Shown here: positions 12,205-24,260 of the stretch, piece by piece
Layout: every line of letters starts with the position of its first letter
How positions within the stretch are numbered: position 1 is the first letter of the stretch
Assembly: GCA_016271365.2 (NCBI GenBank)
Contig: CM057456.1
Coordinates: 606,737,501-606,801,500, forward strand
Source of the DNA: Neoceratodus forsteri
Taxonomy: Eukaryota; Chordata; Ceratodontiformes; Ceratodontidae
Direction of reading: 5' to 3'
DNA: 64,000 nucleotides
Position numbers and translations under genes: made by a program
The notes under the pieces: generated by a model
The model's input: the letters and a program-made list of their open reading frames with translations, nothing else
Database searches by the model: none
Told to the model about the DNA's origin: nothing

Positions 12205-12680
12205 TGTTCTCGATTGGAATATAGCAGGACTTTATAATAAATTTGCAGACCCCCAATGGGTTACCTTTATTTCTAGACATGAAGCCATCATTCTTCAAGA
12301 GACATGGGCCTTAACACAACCCTATTTAAATGGCTATGAATCAAATTTTGCCCCTGCAATTAAAGGAAAAGGACATGGGAGAAATAAAAGAGGCTCGGTA
12401 ACCCTAATAAAAATAAGAGATGTTTAAGAGTATTAAAAAGCCATTCTCCCACTCCCTAAATACTCATGGTAGTAGTCAATTGGGATTCCTGCATAGTTCT
12501 GATTGCAAATATATGTATTCCACCACGTCTTCACACCAACCCAACATTGATTTCTGGTCTAAACTATCTATGGAAATAGATTCATTTACTCAATTAAATA
12601 AGGTAAATATTGTTTTATTAGCAGGTGATTTTAATGCAAGGGTAGCAAACTTTGATAATTTATCAGTGTTGCAAGAATGA
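12205..12680 (+). pseudogene. LINE apurinic-type endonuclease fragment
   Basis: The reading VLDWNIAGL at about 12207 resembles the endonuclease opening (the N of the WN pair is conserved). It is followed by IILQETW at about 12291, whose E is the catalytic metal ligand. After several stops, VNIVLLAGDFNARV at about 12604-12645 supplies the GDFN block. The enzyme nicks the target DNA to prime reverse transcription. The final SDH block was not found, and frameshifts break the domain. Confidence 0.75.
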
Positions 12681-12902
12681 TTATATATGGAAGATCTGGA
12701 ACAAAGAAAAACAACAGATATGATGGTTAATGAGACAGGGAGACATTTTAAAACCTTTATCAGGGACAATAATTTTTTGATCCTTAATAGGAGATTGGAT
12801 GGAGATTGTCATGGGTGATGCTAAGTTCTTTTGGACTTTAGTATCTAAGGGAACTAATAACCAGAACTCAAATCCCCGATATACATTCCTAAGGAAACCT
12901 GG

Positions 12903-14165
12903 ATGATATACTATAATTCTTTATTTAATAAACATTCTAACAGTGGCAAAGAAATGGTAGATAATTATAGTAGGAGGGGGGAAAATATACCACTAGTGTT
13001 TACCTTTGGGGAGGTAGAAGATGCAATTGTGAACCTCTCAAATAACAAAGCACCTGGGCCTGACCTGATTCCTAGAGAAATTTATAAAGCACATTTGAAT
13101 TATTGGGTAGTTTTTTTTCACACATTTTTTTAATACATGTTTAAGAGAGAGATTTATACCTCCTTCTTGGACAAGAAACATAATAGTCCCTATCCATAAA
13201 AAAGGACAGTTTCAATCTCCATCTATCACCCAATTAGCCTTATTGATATTAGTGGAAAAATCTTTGCTAAAATATTATTACAAAAGTTACAATACTGGTC
13301 ATCGGTAAGCTCCCTGTTATCTATGTTCCAAGCTGGTTTTCACAAGGATTTTTCAACAATAGATAATATTTATATTCTTGCACATTTGATAGAAAAATAT
13401 AGGTCATTTCGCAGAATGAAGCTTTATGCTTTATTTGTCGATTTTTTGACGGTATTTGACTCCATAAATAGAGTCAAATTATGGGAGATATTAACAGAAA
13501 AACATTTACCTTTGAGTCTGCTGGCCCCAATTCAAATGTTATATTCACATACAACTTCATCTGTTAGATATGACAACAGGGGTAATATTACTGATTACTT
13601 CAGAACAACATCAGGAGTCAAACAGGGATGCCTTTTGGCTCCCCTTCTCTTTTGTTTGTATATTGATTCGCTTATGACTTATAGGGATGTACGCAGTCTT
13701 GATTCCCCTAAAATTAAGAATTTGCCAGTTCATAGCCTTGCTTATGCAGATGATTTAATTATTTTTGCCTTATCCACCCAATGGTTGCAAAATAATATAA
13801 ATCAACTCAACACTAAATGCAAACAATTAGATTTAATAATAAATATGAAGAAAATTAAGTTTATGATCTTTGGCCCATGTCAGGGACAAAGAAAGAAACC
13901 AAGGTTTTACTTAAATAATGAATCTATTGAGGATGTAACTTCATACACATACTTGGGTGTAAAGTTCACCTTAAATGGATCATGGACAGAGCACTGGAGA
14001 GACCAAGTGGTAAGGGCAAAATTGATTGCCAAAGCTTTGTTACACTTTAACATGAAATATGCTGGACAGTCAGTTTCACCAGCATTAGTTCAGGTGAAGC
14101 CAAAATCGATCCCATCCTTACATATGAAGCAGAGGTTTGGAGTACAAACTCCCCTCTATGGTTAG
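12903..14165 (+). pseudogene. LINE reverse transcriptase, broken
   Basis: The segment at 12903-13133 holds NNKAPGPDLIPREIY, the RT block before motif A. The main segment 13323-14165 holds QAGFHKDFSTIDN, then motif A in FVDFLTVFDSI, motif B in SGVKQGCLLAPLLF and motif C in AYADDLIIF, so the catalytic aspartates remain. SYTYLGVKF follows as the usual post-catalytic block. A frameshift near 13133 and stops split the frame. Confidence 0.9.
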
Positions 14166-14960
14166 AAACTCCCCTCTCCTTTTTTTATAAATCTTTATTA
14201 CAGGTTCCATTATCCACATCCAATGTCATAGTTAGGGCTGAATTGGGAAGAGTTCCCATCACTACAATAATCGATATACGTATGCTGGGTTACTGGTTAA
14301 AAATTATCAATCATCAGGCTAATTGTTTGCCTTTATTGTGCTTGAAAGAAAAGATTTCTTGGCAAAAACAAAATTTTAGATAATTTTGGGTTAAAAATAT
14401 TCAGAGTATTCTGGAGAGAATAGCCATGCACCATCTTTGGTTAGATTGGGAGAAATCAATTACAATATCTGCCACATTTAAGGAATTTGTCAAAAAGAAA
14501 ATATTTAGGTCTGCCCTAGAAAAACAAATGGATCTCCTTAGAGCCCAATGTCAGGTTACTTGGCTAGCTCAAAACAAGACTGATGTATCTTTGGAGAATT
14601 ATTTAACCTTACCTCTGACTCCTTTAGAGAGAAACATGATGACTTGGGCAAGGACGGGAATTATCTGTTCCAAATATTAATTTTAATAGAAAAACTTTTT
14701 CTAACTTGAGCCCTGAATTATGCAGTTGTAATAGGGGCTTCAAAGAAAATCTTTATCATATTGTGGTGCAGTGTCCTTTATATAAAACCTTGCAGTTTAA
14801 GTTGTTAAATAACTTCCTTATTAAATATGTAAATGCAGAATATGACCCATTATTTGTGCTTTTATATCCTCACACACTAAAGGAGGCAAAGATGGCCTCA
14901 AAGTTTTTTCTTCAAGTGATGAAGTATAAAGAAAAACATCCCCCTGCCTCTGAGAACTAA
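14166..14960 (+). pseudogene. LINE ORF2 C-terminal region with Cys/His motif
   Basis: Frames 14426-14680 and 14706-14960 continue the ORF2 reading. The last contains CSCNRGFKENLYHIVVQCPL, a C-x-C, H, C pattern typical of the C-terminal zinc-like motif of many LINE ORF2 proteins. It ends about 300 bp before the 3' terminus. Frame changes near 14160 and 14690 show decay. Confidence 0.7.
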
Positions 14961-15265
14961 TGTTGAGATGGAAAATTAAAAGGGTTAAAAACTGGCAGTT
15001 TCAAGTTGTTAATAGGAATAAAGATAACATTTTTACTGATTAAGCACTTTAATACTTTCTACTGAGGTCCTTTTATATGGACTTGTATTTTATATTTATA
15101 TTTTATAAAGTACCCAGATAGTCTAGAACCTAATATGGGTGAAAGATTGTCTGGGATCTAAGCACACTATGGACTGTTTCTTACATATGAGATGATTTAT
15201 GAGAAATTGTAATGTTTTTAGTATATTGTAAAGGTGTATTCACCAATCAATAAAACTGAACTGAA
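14961..15265 (+). other. LINE 3' UTR and terminus
   Basis: AT-rich non-coding sequence closing with CACCAATCAATAAAACTGAA and CTGAAC, directly before the resumed host repeat. It includes an AATAAA polyadenylation word at about 15249-15254. Confidence 0.75.
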
Positions 15266-15383
15266 CAGGTACAGAGACCAAGGAGGAAGCAACTGCGTCG
15301 CAGAATTCATTTTCAAATTTGGCACCTTTTTTAGCTCACTGGCCAGCAGTGTTGCCTTAAGGGACTGCCCTGCTCTAGCTTTA
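15266..15383 (+). repeat. Right part of the interrupted dispersed repeat
   Basis: Resumes the repeat interrupted at 7919. GAGACCAAGGAGGAAGCAAC, GGCACC TTTTTTAGCTCACTGG and TTGCCTTAAGGGACTGCCC match 15958-16080 in order. The first seven bases, CAGGTAC, duplicate 7913-7919. Confidence 0.85.
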
Positions 15384-15473
15384 GTCCCCTGATTTTTTCA
15401 TTTTTTTCTTTTGCCATGCTCTTGCTTTATCTGTGATTATCTTTTTTAATCTGTGATTTTATAAGCTTACAGC

Positions 15474-15625
15474 ATTTTTAAACCACTGTTAGATGATAGC
15501 TTTTACTCATGTTACATTTTGCCTTAGAAATTGAAGAAGTGTTCTCCCATATAACATCTAGTATTTTTAAACCACTGTTAAATGATAGCTTTTATTTGTT
15601 TTGCCTTAGAAATTGAAGCCTTTGA
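15474..15625. repeat. Short tandem duplication, period ~89 bp
   Basis: ATTTTTAAACCACTGTTA at about 15474 recurs at about 15563. Both copies continue with a GATAGCTTTTA word and a later GCCTTAGAAATTGAAG. It lies between the two copies of the dispersed repeat and has no coding content. Confidence 0.8.
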
Positions 15626-15821
15626 ATTTCTCCTCCATACTAGGATTTAATCTGCAACCTATTAATTTCCTGCACTCCTGCATCTCTTCACTCATCTGTC
15701 CCCTTCCTCTCTCAGTATAGTAACTTGCCCACCCGATTTATCTGGCACCATTCATTTTTTATTTTCCTCTTTTGTCTCTTCCCTGTGTTTAATTTATACC
15801 CCTTACCTCTCCACTTAGGCT

Positions 15822-16080
15822 GTCTCTCCCTCGGAGCCCCATTCAGGCCAGGAAGCACAGCTGAGCCCCCTGTGGCTCAGGATTCCTGTGGTGAACTGCC
15901 AGGAGTGCAGTTCTTCTGAGCAGCAGAGCCTGCTTGCCTTCCACTAAAGCCCACCAGATACAGATACCAAGGAGGGAGCAACTGTGCTGCATAATTCATT
16001 TTCAAAGTTGGCACATTTTTTAGCTCACTGGCCTTAAGTGTTGCCTTAAGGGACTGCCCTGCTCTAGTTTTACTCCCCTG
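15822..16080 (+). repeat. Uninterrupted copy of the dispersed repeat
   Basis: Carries the whole sequence that is split at 7769-7919 plus 15266-15383, so it is the empty-site paralogue of the LINE insertion. At the insertion point it reads CACCAGATACAGATACC without interruption. It ends near a poly-T and a C-rich stretch. It may be a SINE or MITE; no tRNA head or terminal repeats were recognised. Confidence 0.85.
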
Positions 16081-16085
16081 TTTTT

Positions 16086-16840
16086 TTTGCCCAGCCCCCC
16101 ACCCCAACCCCAACACTCTATTAAATGCTCTACCTACCAAAATGACCCCACCTCATCTTAAGCCTCCTAGTCAACCAGAAATAAGAAAAAAGACAATAAA
16201 AAGTCAACCTGCCCTTCTTAAAGGGCCCTTAGCCTTTATAAACTCAGGCTGACAGGACTTAAATTTATGTAATACTAAGGTGAGTGCTGTTCCCTATTAG
16301 CCCTACAAATACTCACATTAATCTCAGTGTCCCACTTTTTTCTATTGCTCTCCCATTCCCCCCGACACCCATCTTTACATAATTTTCTTCTACAATATTT
16401 GAGGCACATTTCTCGGGTATCACTAGCATGGGGTCTCATAGATACTTGATCACACTCACATTTGCTCTCTCCCTTGTAGTTTCTTCTTGCCCTAATACCC
16501 CTGCCCTCCCCATCCTATGATCTACCCACACAACTAAAAGTTATAATGCAGGGTGCAGTAACTGCCAGCACACTATTAAGTAATGCCCCTAGACACACCT
16601 CCTTTGCTGTTTACGTAGTGGGCTACCCCTTTATACTGTTCGGCCCCATACATCAACTTCTTACCACCTCATTTTTCCACTCTTCATCAATAAAGCCCTC
16701 TGTGTCCATACCATGTACCTCATGTAGGCACCTAAAATTTTATCTGCATAGGATTGCCCTACTTTTCCTTCTCCTGCCAGGCAATGTCCACCACAATCTG
16801 GCCCACCTCATACCTCACCTACTACTGCCAGGTGCAGGAG
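16086..16840. other. C/T-rich sequence, possibly 5' leader of the next LINE
   Basis: No motif was recognised. Pyrimidine-rich composition continues into the downstream LINE, so some of this may be its 5' region, but no boundary is visible. The 100-aa frame at 16546-16848 has no recognisable domain. Confidence 0.4.
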
Positions 16841-18110
16841 CTCCCTAAAATTTGCCTCCTTGAATATCAGCAGTCTCCTTCCCAAAATTGATGATCTGAA
16901 GGTATGGGTCACATGTCATAACCTAAATGTACTAGCCATCAGTGAAACTTGGTTATCCCCTAAGGTCCCTGACACATGTATTCTACCGACTGGTTATACT
17001 TTGTTTAGACTTGACAGATTAGAAAAATGAGGTGGGGGATGTGCACTATACATCAAAGACATGCTCACTTGGCAAGCCCTTCTGCAGATAGCTCATGTAA
17101 ACAACTCACAAGTACTAGCCATCAAGATCTTCCTCGTCCAACATGGCAAGTCAGTCACCATACTCTCTGTGTACATCCCACTATGTGAGCAAAACACAGG
17201 CTTAAACTGGTCCTAGACTACCCAGTTGACCTGCCTCCTAGAGCTGAAGTGGTGGTATTAGAGGATTTCAACATTAATTGGATGGCCTCTGAAGCTGACC
17301 CCTTTAAAGATGCCATCATAGCTGCCAACATTACCCAACTTGTCACTAGGATGAACTACAGAACAGGTAGTAGTTTGCTTCTTGACCTCATCCTCACTAC
17401 CCACCCAGATAGCATAACCCACACAGAGGTTTTACCGGACTCGCTGGGTGACCACTCCCAGTTACCTGTTCTTGGTCAAACAAGGTCCCTAAGGCCCCAG
17501 CAAAAGTCTAATTTCAACGTGTTCTGAAAAAAGGGCAAGTCAAGCACCTTCAGCACTATCTTGCACAATGCGACTGGTCCCCTATGGACATGGCCAGTAC
17601 TGTTGACATTGCCCTTGCCTATTTCATTGCCCAGTTTAACAAGGCCTGTGGTTTATTTGCTCCCTTTCATAAATGCAGGACTAGGGGTAGCACAAATCCC
17701 TGGATCATCCCTGCCTCATTAGAAATGTTGTATGATAGGGACAATCTCTGGCATAGAGCCTTAGCTTCTGGGAGCCAAATAGACATGCAATGCTACAAGG
17801 CTGCAAGAAACTCCTGCACTTGGGAAATTTGTCGCACCAAAGTGGAACACTTCAAGCATCAACTCTCGAACTCCTGGGCAAAAAAAGACGCATCTGGGAC
17901 AACATTAAGGACCTTATCGGCAAGCCCTCAAAAACATCCCCCAATATAATTATTGTGACTGGTACTCTAGTGCAGGACCCTACACAAATAGTGGATACCC
18001 TCAATATAGCCTTCATGGATCTCAGTGTAGTACTCCCCACCAACCTTTTCAAGCTGAATGACAATCTACCCAATACCAATGGCATTGCCCCCCCTCCGGC
18101 ACTCCCCCCT
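16841..18110 (+). pseudogene. CR1/L2/Rex1-type LINE endonuclease and linker, broken
   Basis: Reading at about 16850 gives FASLNISSLLPKIDDL, the NxxS opening of a CR1/L2-type endonuclease, then LAISETWL with the catalytic E. VVLEDFNINWMA at 17252 is the GDFN block with G replaced by E. LGDHSQLPV near 17445 is the SDH block with S replaced by G. The linker NPWIIPASLEMLYDRD at about 17695 leads into the RT. Stops and at least two frameshifts interrupt it. Replacement of key residues indicates an old, dead copy. Confidence 0.8.
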
Positions 18111-19990
18111 TCTATTTTAAAAGAGTCACCATGAAGGTTATCAAGAAATACCTTTTAAAGGTTCTTGGCAAAACCAGGTACAACAGTGATACCTTAGACC
18201 TCAAGCTCCTTAACCTCACCCTCGACCCTGTCCTCAAGCCCCTTACCATACTCCTCAACCTCTCTCTTGCTTGGAAGCAGTTCCCACAATGTTGGAAAGC
18301 AGTTACTGTCACACCTGTTCATAAGAATGGGGACAGAACCCTGTCCTCAAACTACCATCCTATTTCTATCCTCCCCCCCCTCTAAAGCCTTGGAGCATAT
18401 AGTTGCCGATCAGCTAACTGAATACCTGGCAAAAATACAACATTCAATGCCCTGAACAACATGGCTTCAGGAAGACACACAGTATGAGTACTGTCTTGCT
18501 TGAATACATGGACTTCTTACACAGTTCCATCAACTGGGTCAGCTGGTGGGGTCAATATATATTGACCTCACCAAGGCCTTTGTCACTGTGACCCACTCAC
18601 TCCTTCTTCAGTCCCTCCATTCCATTGGACTCTCTAATGAGGTCACTAGATGGTTCAAGAGCTACCTTGTTGATAGGTTTCAAAAAGTCAAAATCAATGA
18701 CACCCTTTCAGGCTCCCATCCCGTCATTACCGGCGTCCCCCAGGGGTCTATCCTTGGGCCCCTACTGTTCAACCTTTTTATCAACTCTCTCCCAAAAGCC
18801 TGTCCCAATAAATTAGTCCTACATGCAGATGATGCCATCCTTTTCTCCGCCTAATCTGACCCCATCCTGCTCACTCGAGAACTTCAAACTGGTTTTGCAG
18901 CAGTAGATCGTTGGTTCAAAGATCAAAAATCGCTCATGAACCATAAAAAAACAAAGGTAATGCTTTTCACCAACCCGCATAATAAAAACAAGTCAGCCAG
19001 TCACATCATCATGAACAACCAAAACCTACTCCTTGAACAAGTCTATTCCATGGCAGAATATCTACAACAATGTTGTCGACATCCTGCACAGCAACTGGAA
19101 CAATGCCGACTGTCGGCAGTGTTCCAGTTGGGAAGAAGTGTTTTTTTGTCAGGAGCTTTCCCCCCATGCCCCCCACGCCCCCTCATCTCTAATTAACAAA
19201 CTCTGAGTCAAAGCTGGTTCAGGGTGGGGGCAAAACACCAGGAGTCATGGTGTCGACATACAGTGGTCCAACACAGTGACCAATCTCGACCTGGCGAGAT
19301 TTATCTCTGTGGTGGTGGTGTTCACTGTAGAATTGTCAGTGTGATGGTGTACTACCGAACAAGTCCAGGTGTTCAAGTATCCTGGGGTAACTCTTGATAG
19401 CTCTCTGTCTTACACCATGCACATGAACCAAATATCAAGAATCATTAACTCAAGAATCAGCCTACTTTACTGGCACCGACGATGTTTTGCCCCCGAGGTG
19501 CTCAAGCTAGCTGTCACCAGCTCAGTTCTGTCTATCGTTGATTATGGCCTATTTGTCTATGGAGCAGCCTCCGAAACTGCACTGAACAGAGTCTCAGTGG
19601 CCCTGAACAAAGCTTGCTGGCTTGTATCTAGGGCTCACCAGTGTACCCACACTTGTGACCTTTATGCACTGACCAACCGGATGAACTTCAAAAGCTGTCA
19701 CCTGCCAAAGATGTATCCTCATGAAAAAAATGACCCTTGGCCAAACCCCTCCAGCCACTACAACTTTCCTCCTGCTATCCCTAAACACTCGTAACACCCG
19801 TAGCACATACTCAATGAACTATCTTATCCCCTTCTGCTGGACAGTGCCAGGTCAGCAATCCTTCTGGTTCAGAGCTCCTTCTTTACTCAACAGCCTACCC
19901 CCAGAGGTTCTTGCAGCTACTATCCTAGGACCATTTAAACTCAAATTACGCCAGCACCTCATTGCACTTAGAAGTTGTGATTGCCCACCG
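18111..19990 (+). pseudogene. CR1/L2/Rex1-type LINE reverse transcriptase and C-terminus, broken
   Basis: RT blocks run in order: VTVTPVHKNGDRTLSSNYHP at about 18305, IYIDLTKAFVTVTHSLL (motif A) at 18552, ITGVPQGSILGPLLF (motif B) at about 18723 and LHADDAILF (motif C, YADD to HADD) at about 18818. The frame breaks at 19044 because of the inserted element and resumes after 19356 with VFKYPGVTLDSSLSY. The C-terminal block FRAPSLLNSLPPEVLAA is at about 19870. Other stops also interrupt the frame. The 3' region runs to about 20460 with an AATAAA-rich end. Confidence 0.85.
19035..19365. mobile_element. 313-bp insertion with a 9-bp target duplication inside the LINE
   Basis: GAACAAGTC occurs at 19035-19043 and again at 19357-19365. 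Between them lie 313 bp unrelated to the LINE protein. Removing 322 bp (insert plus one duplicate) restores the RT reading across the junction as EQV then QVFKYPGV. The frame offset between flanking ORF segments equals 322 modulo 3. The ends show only weak inverted similarity (a TCTACA word near each end). A 9-bp duplication would suit a Mutator-like DNA element, but the class is not established. Confidence 0.8.
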
Positions 19991-20460
19991 TAGTTCGTAT
20001 CGCTGATCCCCCAGCTTTCTTTTCCCTCTTGATATAAGTCCTACACATATGTCACTACTTATCTCTCTCTACTCTCTCCTCTGCTCCCAAACCTCCGCTT
20101 TGGCTCCTCCCCTTTACTAACTCTATACACCCTGTTGCTTCTGGATGTTAGTATTGCCTAACCACAGCCTTGCCCACCACCAAATCAAGGCTTGGTAAGG
20201 CTGGGTCCCATGACATACTTTATTGTATAAACTTTAGCAAATACTGTATTTATTATTGTTAGATTTCTTAAGTTCCCTTGAAACCTTTTTACCTGTTTGT
20301 TCCGTTGCCAGCCTGCGATGCTGCACCTTGTTCTTTACTTTATATTTACTGTATTTTACTTATTTTCATGTCACCACATTATTATTATGCTGATGCAGAA
20401 CCTTTGTAAATGAACCTCTGGTTCAAGGGTATTATAATCCTGGAACTAGATAATAAATGC
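19991..20460 (+). other. 3' UTR of the CR1/L2/Rex1-type LINE
   Basis: T-rich non-coding sequence. It closes with GAACCTCTGGTTCAAGGG and an AATAAA word, comparable in style to the end of the next LINE (AATGAGCCTTGCTCAAGG near 22760). The end is placed near 20460 by loss of that similarity. Confidence 0.55.
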
Positions 20461-21264
20461 TCCTATGGGGTACTGTGCGAGTATTTGGAAAGCCATCTTT
20501 AAATCATTTATGCTCCTTGTATGTTTCACTGGTTTCTCTGGAGCAGAGCATGCACATGAAAGAAAATAACTGAGCATTTTGCTACATGCTGTATGCAGAC
20601 CATTAGAAGCTGAATGACTCATTCACAAATAATTCAAAAGCAGAGATTTTATACTCTGGAGTGTAGCTTGTTTGTGCATTATGGATTGATGATTTAATTA
20701 AAGCTTTATTTAGGGTTTTAATATGGTGTCATATTCAGTTCTTTGCCCTCAGATGATGCAACTACCCAGATGAGGTGGGCTTTATTTTTCCTGCTGTAAT
20801 GTACTGTATATAGTACTCAGTGTTTCTACACTTTCACTGTGGATCAACTGCATAAGATTTTCTTATAAAACCAATACAAATATAAGTTAAAAATAAAATT
20901 AGCTTTTGAGGGTAAGTGTGAAACAGTATTTCTCTTGTATTTTGTATAACAAACTGTGGGAATACAGTATTTCTGTGTATAATAACGGTAGCTTTCAAAA
21001 ACTATCTTTTTATCGTGTATCTTTTGAACTTCAGCCCCCAATTTTCCATATATTCCAGCATCCATGGCTCCCACCATACCCTGGAGTGTGTACCCAATCC
21101 AGTCCCACAGCCCTATCTACTTTCAAGGTAGCACATCCTTTCATTACCCGCTCCTGAGAAAAGAGACTTGTGTCCATCACCCCATCTTTAACTTTACCGC
21201 CACCTGATGACCCATTTTCTCCACGCTCCACTGTGAAAACTGAGCAAAAATATCTTCTTCAAAA
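20461..21264. other. No recognisable feature
   Basis: AT-rich sequence with no motif, repeat boundary or coding signal recognised. Overlapping opposite-strand frames near 20844-21231 are treated as chance. Confidence 0.5.
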
Positions 21265-21414
21265 TATCTGCTTTTTATGTTGGCTTGCACGCATATGCAA
21301 GCAACATCTTGTGGTGGTAGCACAAATGCAGAGGTGTCTCAGTGTTGACCAATGCAGAGAACACTTTAGTGGGTACGTCTCTCAGCCCCCAAGCAGTTTG
21401 CATGCTGCCGATGA

Positions 21415-22820
21415 CAGCAATTTCAAAGAGAGCCATGGAGATGAAACAAATGTATCATTAAAACCACTGTCAAGAGGAGTCCCCCAAGGTTCTATTCTGG
21501 GTCCTATCCTTTTTGCCATTTATATAAATAACATTGATTCAACCCTTACCAATTCCTCTGTACACCTCTTTGCTGATGACACTGTTCTGTATGTCAGCAA
21601 CCCTTCTCCTGCAGCTGCTCGTGAAATCCCACAAACAGAATTCTCCTTGCTACAATATCAGCTACTCGAGAAAAGCTTCTGTTAAATGCAAGAAAACTAA
21701 AGCAATGATGTTCACAAATCAAAGCTCCACTAGCACATCCTTCCAATCATTCTCCCGCAGCTATGCAACTATACTTGAGAAAATCTGGAGTATGTAGAAA
21801 ACTTCAAATACCTAGGTGTGTGGATTGACAACAGACTTGATTTCACTCATCATTTAGAAGAACTGTTAAAAGTTTCTGCCAAAGGCTTGGCCTTCTATAG
21901 ATTAAAACCTTCCTAAACAGAGACTCAAAGATGAGGTTAGTCCAGGCCATTTTTCTATCAGTTGTTGACTATGCTGACTTCCTTTATAGTCACTGCCCCA
22001 TCTCCTACCATCACAAGTTGGATACCTTATATCATAGAGCAATAAGGTTCATTACAGATCTGCCATCTAATACTCATCATTGCTCTCTTTATGCTGCAGT
22101 TGGGTGGGCTTCCTTTCACCTCAGAAGGAACAGAAATGCAGCACTATGGATTTACAGAGCGTTGTCAAAAAAACTTCTAAACTATATCCTGGACTGCTTC
22201 ACCCAGACCTCTCCTAGCTCCTATGCCCTAAGACGCAACAACATTATCCTGCTCAAATTGCCCAAATTCAACACCAGGCTAGGGAGGGCAGCAATCAGCT
22301 ATTCTCTAGCTATAGCATGGAACATCCTACAAAAATCTCTAAAACTGTCCAATATCATTCCATTTGCACCCTTTAAACAGCATTGTACAGTCTTCTTCAA
22401 AGAGAAATGCAATTGCTACCACTAGAGCTAGCATTGTCATCTCACAAATCTCCTTCCAAACCATATATGGTATATTCTTCCAGACAGAAACCCCATCTTA
22501 TGGCACCCAGTAATACCTCACCATCCTAGTATTACATTATGTTGAGTGTCTGCCATGCCCCCCACTGATATGTATATACTGTACATACTGTAAATATTAG
22601 CTTAACTTTCCTATAACCGTTTTTTATCATGTGAATTTACTGTACATCACTGTGTTTATAAACGTTATTTTCCCCTGTATGTATAACTGTCTTATATAAG
22701 CGTATGATGTATCTGTTGTGTATCAACTATTGAACCTTGACCTTATCAGGTCCTTCTTGTAAATGAGCCTTGCTCAAGGATGTTCACCTGAATAAATAAA
22801 GATTTGATGATGATGATGAT
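21415..22820 (+). pseudogene. 5'-truncated CR1/L2/Rex1-type LINE
   Basis: The reading begins inside the RT: LKPLSRGVPQGSILGPILF (motif B) at about 21465 and HLFADDTVLYV (motif C, intact) at about 21560. After frameshifts, 21931-22425 carries the C-terminal region with SVVDYADFLYSHCP, YHRAIRFITDLP and LGRAAISYSLAIAWN. Everything 5' of motif B is missing. The 3' end is GAATAAATAAAGATTTGATG followed by a GAT trinucleotide run, the expected microsatellite-type tail. It lies within copy A of the palindrome-array family. Confidence 0.85.
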
Positions 22821-23246
22821 AAATGTGCCATTGCAATCAGAGACAAGTTTGTCATTGCAGTGGCAAATGGCACACCTCCATTACGTGCCTTTCCTGGTGA
22901 AACATTTCAGTAAAAATGGCGGCTCCTGCTGTCTGCCACACAATCCACAGCAAGATGACATTGGGGTGCCCAATCCCCATGTTGGCATGTTGGCAGCTCC
23001 TGCAGCCCACCACACCGCAACCTCCCACTGCTGCTGCCCTCCACGCTCCCTCCATTCCCCATCCCCAAACAGACAATAAAACCCTCCTGCAACCTCCCAC
23101 TACTACTGCCCATCCCACTCCCTCCGTTCCCTCCCCCCCCAGAATTGTAGCACACTGGGACCCCACCCCAGTGTGCCTATTTTTTTTTTCGTTTCTTAAC
23201 TTTTAAATGAAGAAAACCTTCCTTTGCGTTTTTTTTATTTTTTTCC

Positions 23247-23336
23247 CTGCAAACAAGAAAACAGTATACCGATGTCTCCCCATCCCCACTATCCCTCTGC
23301 ACACCCACCTCACTGCACCCCCCCGCCCATACTTAC
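23247..23336 (-). other. Splice-like mini-intron in copy A
   Basis: On the minus strand a donor-like GAGG|GTAAGTATG (GT at 23336-23335) is followed 90 nt later by a pyrimidine-rich CTGTTTTCTTGTTTGCAG (AG at 23248-23247). The same pair occurs in the other two copies of this family, in the same relative orientation. Function is inferred from sequence only. Confidence 0.5.
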
Positions 23337-23459
23337 CCTCTGGAGGTCAGGAGCCATGATCTTCTCTGAATTGGGACACATCTGCACTCTTCAAAGCTGA
23401 ATTGCAATCAGAAGAAATGATGGTAACTTTATGATGGAAAGCAATGGGGGGTTTCAATG

Positions 23460-24260
23460 TAGGTTGATATCCCAGCCATTTTTTTGAATTTTGGACCCAC
23501 ATTTTCAACGTGGTGTTCTTGTGACCCTACCTCATGAACATGTCACTGTTATTTAGTTTCTCGGTCCCAAAAGGTGATTTTGTGGTTGCTGTGTGGAATC
23601 ACCTTTCAGGACTGATTAACAAAATGGCACTGCCACTGTTCATGAGGTGGGGTCCCAAAAAGCCCATGTTGCAAATTTGGTGGAAACATTCCAAAATGTG
23701 ACTGCGTTACAAGCGTGCATTTCACAGTTTCTACGTATGCTTGTAACTTCGCCAATTTTTAAATATTTTCACTCCAGATTTTCAACTTTGCCATTTTTTT
23801 ACAACTCCTTATGAACAGTACAACTGCCATTTTTCACATCCTGCTCCAAATGTGTTACACACCTGTGACACACAATGGGCATATTCCCTGTGCGAAATCA
23901 ACTTTTGGGACAGATTAACAAAATCACAGTGCCACTGTTCATGAGGAGAGGTCCTAAAATGCCCATGTTGAAAAAAATTCCAACAAATGACCACAATACA
24001 GATGTGAGTTGCACAGTTTCTACGCACGCTTGTAAGGTCAAGCATTTTTCATATTTTCTTTCCAGATTTTTAACATTGCCATTTTTTTACACCTCCTCAT
24101 GAACAGTACAGCTGTCATTTTTTGCATCCTGCCCAAAATGTATTTCCACACCTGTGGCTTTGAATGGCACAGTTGCTGTGTGAAATCACCTTTCAGGATT
24201 GAGTAACAAAATAATAGTGCCACTGTTCATGAGGTGGGGTCCCAAAAAGCCCATGTTGAA
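23460..24260. repeat. Array of ~297-bp quasi-palindromic monomers (copy A)
   Basis: Each monomer carries a left arm with ATTTTCAAC, CTCATGAAC and CACTGT, and a right arm that is its reverse complement (ACAGTGCCACTGTTCATGAG then CATGTTGAAAATTTGG). The first full palindrome spans about 23478-23690. Its inner loop holds a second inverted pair (AAAGGTGATTTTG and GGAATCACCTTTC). Confidence 0.8.

Larger units (their letters stand above)
7920..15265 (+). mobile_element. Near-full-length APE-type LINE (clade unresolved)
   Basis: A ~7.3-kb non-LTR retrotransposon with a long 5' leader, a gag-like ORF1 region, apurinic-type endonuclease, reverse transcriptase, a C-terminal Cys/His segment and a short 3' UTR ending CAATAAAACTGAACTGAAC. 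It sits inside an older repeat. The word CAGGTAC flanks it on both sides (7913-7919 and 15266-15272) and looks like a target-site duplication. Stops and frameshifts have inactivated every ORF. The reverse transcriptase and the C-x-C, H, C tail resemble the I/Vingi/R1-like group, but the clade cannot be fixed by eye. Confidence 0.85.
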
